DNA of 12,495 bases from an uncultured Veillonella sp. (GTDB lineage: Bacteria; Bacillota_C; Negativicutes; Veillonellales; Veillonellaceae). The DNA lies in the NCBI GenBank assembly GCA_900765235.1, contig CAAFRK010000174.1, positions 1 to 12,495 of the forward strand, written 5' to 3'. The notes under the pieces were generated by a model that saw only the letters and a program-made list of their open reading frames with translations, searched no databases and was not told the origin of the DNA. Both the position numbers and the translations under genes were made by a program. This document shows, piece after piece, positions 8,332-12,495 of this stretch (its first letter is position 1; each line of letters starts with the position of its first letter).

Positions 8332-8369
8332 ATACAAGAAAAGCACCCTAATGGGTGCTTTTCTTGTAT
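8332..8369. terminator. Perfect 17-bp terminator-like hairpin in a divergent intergenic region
   Basis: ATACAAGAAAAGCACCC (8332-8348) and GGGTGCTTTTCTTGTAT (8353-8369) are exact reverse complements around a TAAT loop. GGGTGC is followed by TTTTCTT on either strand, so it can terminate both ways. The CorC gene reads away to the left and the methyltransferase away to the right, so neither annotated gene ends here. It may end a small transcript or insulate the CorC promoter. Confidence 0.75.
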
Positions 8370-8523
8370 CAATACATTTGCAAATGGCTAGATAGATATT
8401 TCCGTCAGTAACTAGCACAGAAAAAGCAGGGCTGCCACCCTATTTTCCATTTGAATGCATTAAAATGTTATAACTATTGATTTCCTTGATTAATATAATA
8501 TATGATTGCCTTTAATTTGTAAA
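8334..8523 (-). ncRNA. Candidate small RNA transcription unit (tentative)
   Basis: Within the 373-bp gene-free interval 8244-8616, the minus strand has TTTACA (8523-8518), a 17-bp spacer and TATTAT (8500-8495), a fair promoter. Transcription would start near 8488. It would pass a short hairpin followed by five T (stem 8441-8437 / 8432-8428, T run 8425-8421) and meet the strong hairpin at 8369-8332. That gives an RNA of about 70 or 150 nt. No open frame longer than about 12 codons was seen there. This is inference from promoter and terminator patterns only. Confidence 0.25.
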
Positions 8524-8546
8524 TATGGCTCTAATAAGGGTATAGT
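8517..8546 (+). promoter_or_regulatory. Candidate promoter of the methyltransferase gene
   Basis: TTGTAA (8517-8522), an 18-bp spacer and TATAGT (8541-8546) lie upstream of the plus-strand methyltransferase, giving a 5' UTR of about 64 nt. That UTR contains a weak hairpin (AGGTC 8580-8584 with GACCT). The -35 overlaps the -35 of the divergent candidate on the minus strand. Confidence 0.35.
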
Positions 8547-8616
8547 ATGTATATAAATTAAGATTAGTATTAATTATTAGGTCATATAAATTGGACCTCA
8601 TGATAGGATTAGATTT

Positions 8617-9216
8617 ATGACAAGTGAACAGGAATGGGAACAGGTTTTACAAATAAAGACAGCAGGCCGCGATGATAGTCGGTCTGATACGGAGCATCAT
8701 CCTTACGAGCCGACGGATTATTGTGTGCTAGAGCGCTTGGCAAATAGCGGTCATATTCGCAAGAAAAATACCCTCATCGACTATGGCAGTGGCAAGGGTC
8801 GTGTCAGCATTTTTATGGCATACCAAACGGGTTGTCATTCCATCGGCATAGAATACGATGAACGCCTCTATGAAAAGGCTATTATCAATGGTGAAAGCCC
8901 AGCAGCTCGCAATCGTGTAAGCTTTGTGCATGGTGATGCGGCGCTTTATGAATTGCCAGACCAAGCAGATCGTTGTTTTTTCTTTAATCCATTTGCGCTC
9001 CATACGATTAAGCGGTTCTTAGGAAATATCTTTGATTCCTTATACCATCGGCCGCGAGAAATTAAGCTCTTTTTCTACTACGTAAACGAAGAGGTAGAAA
9101 ACTTCTTGAATAATCATGTCCGTTTAGAACAGGAAGACCCCATTGATTGTAGTGATCTTTTTGAAGAGAAGGATGCAAAGGAACGAATTTTAGTGTATTC
9201 AGTCAATTTATTTTAG
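8617..9216 (+). CDS. Class I SAM-dependent methyltransferase, substrate unknown
   Basis: This 199-residue cytoplasmic protein has a Rossmann-type SAM-binding fold. Motif I is LIDYGSGKGRVSIF (53-66), the acidic ribose-binding residue follows in GIEYDERL (E79), and GDAA (106-109) fits the adenine-contacting loop. The motif IV position reads FFFNPFAL (121-128). A class I methyltransferase is clear; the substrate is not. The GSGKGR motif with a downstream N-P/N-F segment recalls bacterial proteins annotated as DOT1-like, but this is a weak resemblance. An RNA, protein or small-molecule substrate is equally open. AGGA (8605-8608) lies 8 nt before the ATG. The gene appears to have its own promoter. 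The next gene starts 159 bp downstream with no terminator seen between, so partial read-through is plausible. Confidence 0.85.
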   Translation: MTSEQEWEQVLQIKTAGRDDSRSDTEHHPYEPTDYCVLERLANSGHIRKKNTLIDYGSGKGRVSIFMAYQTGCHSIGIEYDERLYEKAIINGESPAARNRVSFVHGDAALYELPDQADRCFFFNPFALHTIKRFLGNIFDSLYHRPREIKLFFYYVNEEVENFLNNHVRLEQEDPIDCSDLFEEKDAKERILVYSVNLF

Positions 9217-9258
9217 GGGACTTTCACCTAGATTATTAAGGAAAAAGCAGATAAATTC

Positions 9259-9267
9259 TGATATAAT
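9259..9267 (+). promoter_or_regulatory. Candidate extended -10 promoter of the lysine-rich protein gene
   Basis: TGATATAAT (9259-9267) is a perfect -10 with an extended TG. No clear -35 is visible. The 5' UTR would be about 100 nt and contains the small perfect inverted repeat CACTA-AGT-TAGTG (9328-9340). Confidence 0.45.
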
Positions 9268-9375
9268 AATATATTAGAGATTATAAAATCAAATTATTTT
9301 TTATGGTTCTATACATTGATTCGTATGCACTAAGTTAGTGGATAGGGCTGAGTGTATTGAAGACTGGAGGTACCC

Positions 9376-10623
9376 GTGGAAATCATCGATACAGCATTGA
9401 TTGAACGTATTCGCAAGGCCTTAATTAAACGTTATGATCGAGATCAACAGATCCAACAAATGATAGAAGAAATCGGTGCCGAAGAGGGGCTCAATGAGTC
9501 TGAATTGGCTATCGTTTACCAAGCTTATTTAGAGGTTAAAGAACGCGTATACTATACATCCTCTCTTGTTGATTTATGGAATCAAATTGAAGAGGTTCAA
9601 AAACGAATGTCCATGTTGCATACCTATGATTCTCTTGAAGAGGATTTATTTGGCAATGTGTTAGGCGACGATCAAGAGGATATTATCATTGCTGATAAAT
9701 CGTATCTTGGTAAGGGTGCTAGCCATAATAACGATGTGTACGCTATGGAACAGGTTCAATTATCCGATATTCCTGCACAGCACGATTCTACAGTGGGCAT
9801 GAACCATATTAAATTGAATGAATTACATTCTATGGGTGGTCTTTTTACAGGTTCTGGTGAAAGCTCTAAACATGAGATATCTGACCTTGATGAAGCACTT
9901 GTGGAGCATATGGATGTCAATCCATTAGATGGCGTTGAAAGTTTAGAAGTCCATCATTTAGATGAAGAAAATCCATTTGATGCAGAAAATTCTGTGTTAC
10001 TTTCAGAATCTAAGAATACAGAAAAATCCTGTAACAGCAAGAATAATACTAATCAAACAGATAGTACTACATCTAAGAATGATAAGGTATCTAATAAATC
10101 CTTAGATGATGAATTCAATGATGATATGGATGAGGACGAAGATGATTTATCCGCTATTGATCCGTATACTGCGGTAAATGCTTTGTTGTTCGGCAAAGCT
10201 GGCCTAGATTCCGATAAAGCCAATAAAAAGATGGAAAAGCTTCTTAAAAAGCAATTGAAACGCGTAGATGATGAATGGGCGCGTATCAATGGGACTGACG
10301 AAAAGTCTAAAAAATCTAAGGACCACAAAAAATCCAAAGACGAAAAGATATCTAAAAAAGACAAGAAATCTAAGGATGACAAGAAGTCTAAAGAGGATAA
10401 AAAGGACAAAAAACATAAAAAGTCCAAGGAAGATAAACATTCTAAATCCGAAGATAAGTTAAAGAAAAAGAAAGACAAGGCTGAAAAGAAGCTTAAGGTC
10501 TTAAATGACAAGTTAAAAACCGTCTTTTTAGGCGATACTTTCAGTAAAAAAGATAAGAATAAAGACAAGAAAAAGGATAAAAAATCCAAAAAGGATAAAT
10601 CTGAAAAAAAGCAAAAACGATAG
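9376..10623 (+). CDS. Uncharacterised charge-segregated protein with lysine-rich tail (zero-frame product)
   Basis: I do not recognise a family for this 415-residue protein. It starts at GTG (9376), preceded by GGAGGT (9366-9371) at 4 nt, as for lysP. The first 80 or so residues look folded and helical (MEIIDTALIERIRKALIKRY and following). Residues 80-240 are polar and low in aromatic residues. Residues 244-257 are an acidic patch (DDEFNDDMDEDEDD). From about 309 to the end the chain is almost all Lys, Ser, Asp and Glu in KKSKDDKK-like repeats, interrupted only by a short hydrophobic stretch (KVLNDKLKTVFLGDTF, 374-389). There is no signal peptide or membrane segment. Such tails occur in nucleic-acid or polyanion-binding proteins, but no function is assigned. 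It stops at TAG (10621-10623) just after a slippery heptamer and may be extended in the -1 frame. Confidence 0.8.
   Translation: MEIIDTALIERIRKALIKRYDRDQQIQQMIEEIGAEEGLNESELAIVYQAYLEVKERVYYTSSLVDLWNQIEEVQKRMSMLHTYDSLEEDLFGNVLGDDQEDIIIADKSYLGKGASHNNDVYAMEQVQLSDIPAQHDSTVGMNHIKLNELHSMGGLFTGSGESSKHEISDLDEALVEHMDVNPLDGVESLEVHHLDEENPFDAENSVLLSESKNTEKSCNSKNNTNQTDSTTSKNDKVSNKSLDDEFNDDMDEDEDDLSAIDPYTAVNALLFGKAGLDSDKANKKMEKLLKKQLKRVDDEWARINGTDEKSKKSKDHKKSKDEKISKKDKKSKDDKKSKEDKKDKKHKKSKEDKHSKSEDKLKKKKDKAEKKLKVLNDKLKTVFLGDTFSKKDKNKDKKKDKKSKKDKSEKKQKR
10590..10611 (+). other. Candidate -1 ribosomal frameshift site (A AAA AAG with upstream SD-like element)
   Basis: The zero frame reads GAA AAA AAG, so the heptamer A AAA AAG (10605-10611) is in the X XXY YYZ phase used by E. 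coli dnaX. AAAGGA (10590-10595) lies 9 nt upstream, close to the spacing of the dnaX Shine-Dalgarno stimulator. The -1 frame is closed by TGA at 10602-10604, immediately before the heptamer, and is open after it. The zero-frame stop is at 10621. Other A-rich sites in the tail read T/C/G AAA AAR and are not the canonical heptamer in this phase. Confidence 0.6.
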
Positions 10624-10769
10624 TTTCTGTATGGAATAGTAAGGCCTCTGAACAGAGGTCCAAGGAGAGTACTAGTGCTAAAAAATCGGCAAGTGCTGGA
10701 ACTATCGACCGCGGATGCGGTAAATGCAAGCGATGTAAGGGATCTAAATGTAAGAAATATCCAACATAA
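10611..10769 (+). CDS. -1 frame extension of the lysine-rich protein with a four-cysteine cluster
   Basis: After a -1 slip at the A AAA AAG heptamer, translation continues for 52 codons to TAA (10767-10769), giving a 464-residue protein instead of 415. The added part starts AKTIVSVWNSKASEQ, stays rich in Lys and Ser (SKESTSAKKSASAG), and ends with CGKCKRCKGSKCKKYPT. The spacing Cys-x2-Cys-x2-Cys-x4-Cys suggests a small metal-binding knuckle or a redox cluster. The parent chain has just one cysteine (C219), so the feature is new to the extension. No ATG, GTG or TTG start lies in this frame between the heptamer and the Cys cluster except the GTA-flanked region without a start, so independent initiation is unlikely. 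The composition match to the parent tail supports real coding. A one-base insertion in the A7 run would produce the same fusion without frameshifting. Confidence 0.6.
   Translation, partial: AKTIVSVWNSKASEQRSKESTSAKKSASAGTIDRGCGKCKRCKGSKCKKYPT
10643..10661 (+). other. RNA hairpin downstream of the frameshift site
   Basis: GG-CCTCTG (10643-10650) pairs with CAGAGG-T-CC (10653-10661) with one bulged T. It begins 31 nt after the heptamer, farther than a typical stimulatory stem. An alternative pairing, TTTCTGT (10624-10630) with ACAGAGG (10652-10658), would begin 12 nt after it. No T run follows, so it is not a terminator. Confidence 0.35.
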
Positions 10770-10825
10770 TTATAGTTAGGTAATATAGAGTAGTTACGTT
10801 ATATGAAGAACAGTAGGGGTTAATG

Positions 10826-12495
10826 ATGAACCGATGGCAACGATTATTTGAAGGCATAAAGACAGAGATTAAGATGTTTATCTTTTTCTCTGCTTTGTTG
10901 ACTGCATTTAGAATCGTGTTTCTTGCAGTATTTCAATCACAGCTAGCATCTGTGACGATGGAGAATATCCTTACGTCCTTATGGCTAGGCTTTAGATTGA
11001 GTCTCAAGACAGTCGGTTCTTTATGTTTACTAGTCTTTTTAGGGGGCACATTGGTACATACCTTTGTACCTAAATGGCCGTCCTTACGCATTAAACAGGT
11101 TGTGTATTCCATAGCAACTGTACTGTTGACCTTCCTATTTTTAGGCCGCATTCCGTTCTACAAAATATTCAATTCCTCTTATAATGCGATGCTCATTAAT
11201 GGTAAAAATGATGATATCAGCGCCATTATCAATACAGCCATCAATGAATATAATGCGTTGATGTATATCGTTGGGGCCGTAGTATTGAGCGCAGCCCTTT
11301 GTTATTTCCTCGTTAAATTCTTGTCGTGGGGTACAAAGAAATATAGTGATTACGCTGATACTCAATTAGTTTGTCCTACTTGGTATCCAAAGACGAAGAA
11401 AACGCAGTGGATCACAGGTATTGGATTGACTGTAGCTATCGGTATACTAGGTCTATTCTTTAGATTTGGTGGTGCTTTTAACTATACGAATTCCATTAAC
11501 TGGGAAAGTGCGGCACGCCTCAGTTCTAATTTGTTAAACGAGACCATCCTCGACGATGTGCAGGCTCTTTATCGTGTTAAAAGTATTGCAAAACGCGCGG
11601 ATGAGTTAGAGGTTATCAACTTAACTCCTCAAGAATTGAGTGAGAAAATCAGTGCCATTGGTGGAACATTTAATGGTAAGGATTTTGATGGTTCTTTCAC
11701 AAGAACTATTACGACAGAGCGTTTAGCGGAGCAACCACAGTCTATCAATATCGTTCTCGGTGAATCCTATGGTTTGTGGCCGTTCCTCTCTGAATACAAC
11801 GAACCTGGTGCGTACCTCGTTGAACAAGGTCGTAAATACGCTGCCAGTCCTCAAGCGATGAGCACGCAGCTCGCTCTTGCCCAAGGTACAGGCACGATGC
11901 CTGCTATCAATGGTTTACTTACAGGTATGCCTGATACAGGTTTATATCCTAACTACGAAGGTGAAAGTTTCAAACAACCATATGGCTTAGGCATTGGTTC
12001 TGTTATGAAAAAACTAGGCTATAAAACAGTATTCTGGTACGGCGGCTTTAGCACATGGCAAAATGTTAAGAACTTCGCCTTGTCTCAAGGCTTTGATGAA
12101 TTCCATGATGCGTCCGAAATGCCAAGCGATGAAAGTAATGCGTGGGGCGTAGCGGATAAGGATATGTTTAAAGCCATCTCTGCATACATGGATCAACATA
12201 GAGGGGAAAAAATCCTCAACGTAATCATGACCACATCGAATCATCCTCCATATAGCGTTAACGTCGCTAAAGAGGGCTATGATGTGAACAAGGTAAAAGG
12301 CCATTTGCCTGATACAATCGCTGAAACAGATAAGCAATTGAACGAAATGGGTCATATTTGGTATGCAGACCATGTGATGGGCCAGTTTATCGCCAGTGAA
12401 GAAAAAGCAGATCCATCGGCGCTCTTCGTTATCACTGGGGACCATAGCGAACGCTTTACCTTTGCTCGTGAAGTAAGTCCTAATGTGGCATCTAC
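10826..12495 (+). CDS. LtaS-type membrane sulfatase/phosphoglycerol transferase (3' end outside window)
   Basis: This is an inner-membrane enzyme of the LTA synthase family (sulfatase fold), open for 556 codons to the window edge. Five hydrophobic helices are seen (about 17-36, 55-85, 92-110, 144-166, 194-215), as in LtaS. The extracytoplasmic catalytic domain starts near 310. Visible metal-site and active-site elements are VLGESYG (E313, metal), QGTGTMPAINGLLTG (T355 or T357, likely nucleophile), TTSNHPPY (H473) and ITGDHSER (D539, H540, metal). Such enzymes transfer glycerol phosphate from phosphatidylglycerol to glycolipid or glucan acceptors; OpgB and related phosphotransferases are alternatives. 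AGGGGT (10815-10820) favours the ATG at 10826 over the one at 10823. It begins 56 bp after the Cys-rich extension with no terminator between, so it may be cotranscribed with the lysine-rich gene. Confidence 0.88.
   Translation, partial: MNRWQRLFEGIKTEIKMFIFFSALLTAFRIVFLAVFQSQLASVTMENILTSLWLGFRLSLKTVGSLCLLVFLGGTLVHTFVPKWPSLRIKQVVYSIATVLLTFLFLGRIPFYKIFNSSYNAMLINGKNDDISAIINTAINEYNALMYIVGAVVLSAALCYFLVKFLSWGTKKYSDYADTQLVCPTWYPKTKKTQWITGIGLTVAIGILGLFFRFGGAFNYTNSINWESAARLSSNLLNETILDDVQALYRVKSIAKRADELEVINLTPQELSEKISAIGGTFNGKDFDGSFTRTITTERLAEQPQSINIVLGESYGLWPFLSEYNEPGAYLVEQGRKYAASPQAMSTQLALAQGTGTMPAINGLLTGMPDTGLYPNYEGESFKQPYGLGIGSVMKKLGYKTVFWYGGFSTWQNVKNFALSQGFDEFHDASEMPSDESNAWGVADKDMFKAISAYMDQHRGEKILNVIMTTSNHPPYSVNVAKEGYDVNKVKGHLPDTIAETDKQLNEMGHIWYADHVMGQFIASEEKADPSALFVITGDHSERFTFAREVSPNVAS

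Noticed and set aside
9303..9338. Eleven-codon frame in the leader of the lysine-rich gene (possible leader peptide)
   Set aside because: No ribosome binding site precedes its ATG, it has no run of regulatory codons, and no attenuator-type terminator follows.
10314..10450. Lysine-codon repeats as a CRISPR-like or tandem DNA repeat array
   Set aside because: Repeat units are irregular, in frame, and explained by low-complexity Lys/Ser/Asp coding; there are no constant repeats with unique spacers.
10053..10589. Long minus-strand open frame opposite the lysine-rich tail
   Set aside because: It is the complement of AAA/AAG/TCT-rich codons, giving an artificial Phe/Leu/Ser-rich chain with no ribosome binding site; a shadow of the plus-strand gene.
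10675..10779. A 34-codon GTG-initiated frame preceded by AAGGAGAG at 10662-10669
   Set aside because: The spacing is good, but the predicted peptide is unremarkable and shares its DNA with the Cys-rich -1 frame, whose composition continues the parent protein. AAGGAGAG also reads as Lys-Glu-Ser codons of that frame.
12014..12445. 143-codon minus-strand frame inside the LtaS-like gene
   Set aside because: The plus strand encodes conserved LtaS motifs through this stretch; the minus frame has no recognisable domain or ribosome binding site.

Overview
The window reads as chromosomal DNA of a low-GC diderm Firmicute, most likely Veillonella or a close relative in the Negativicutes. This placement is inferred from moderately AT-rich codon use, strong AAGGAG-type ribosome binding sites, Firmicute-like GyrB and CorC sequences, and an RND efflux pump with a lipoprotein adaptor, which implies an outer membrane. 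No database search was run. No rRNA, tRNA, insertion sequence, CRISPR array or phage gene is visible.

Layout. (1) 1-1977, plus strand: the 3' end of gyrB, then 10 bp later a LysP-type lysine permease, closed by an intrinsic terminator. (2) 1982-2368, plus: a single YbjQ/UPF0145 gene with its own near-consensus extended -10 promoter. (3) 2451-6605, minus: a two-gene RND efflux operon (lipoprotein adaptor then pump, ATGA overlap). It converges on ybjQ at a bidirectional terminator, and its leader can fold into an RNA hairpin next to the ribosome binding site. (4) 6803-8243, minus: a CNNM/CBS/CorC membrane protein with its own terminator. (5) 8244-8616: a gene-free interval with the CorC promoter, a 17-bp perfect terminator-like hairpin that no annotated gene needs, and divergent promoter candidates. 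One of these could drive a small RNA. (6) 8617-10769, plus: a small class I SAM methyltransferase, then a highly charged protein with an acidic middle and a lysine-rich tail. (7) 10826 to the window end, plus: an LtaS-type sulfatase-fold membrane phosphoglycerol transferase, truncated by the window.

The most interesting signal is at 10590-10769. The lysine-rich protein stops at 10621-10623. Ten bases before that stop lies an in-phase A AAA AAG heptamer, the classic bacterial -1 frameshift sequence, with a Shine-Dalgarno-like AAAGGA 9 nt upstream. The -1 frame opens exactly at the heptamer and runs 52 codons. It continues the Lys/Ser-rich composition and ends in a four-cysteine cluster (CGKCKRCKGSKC). 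The gene may therefore make two products, a 415-residue form and a 464-residue form with a putative metal-binding tail. Phase variation at the A7 run or a base-calling error are the main alternatives. A methyltransferase with some DOT1-like features sits directly upstream, so lysine methylation of the tail is an untested but checkable idea.
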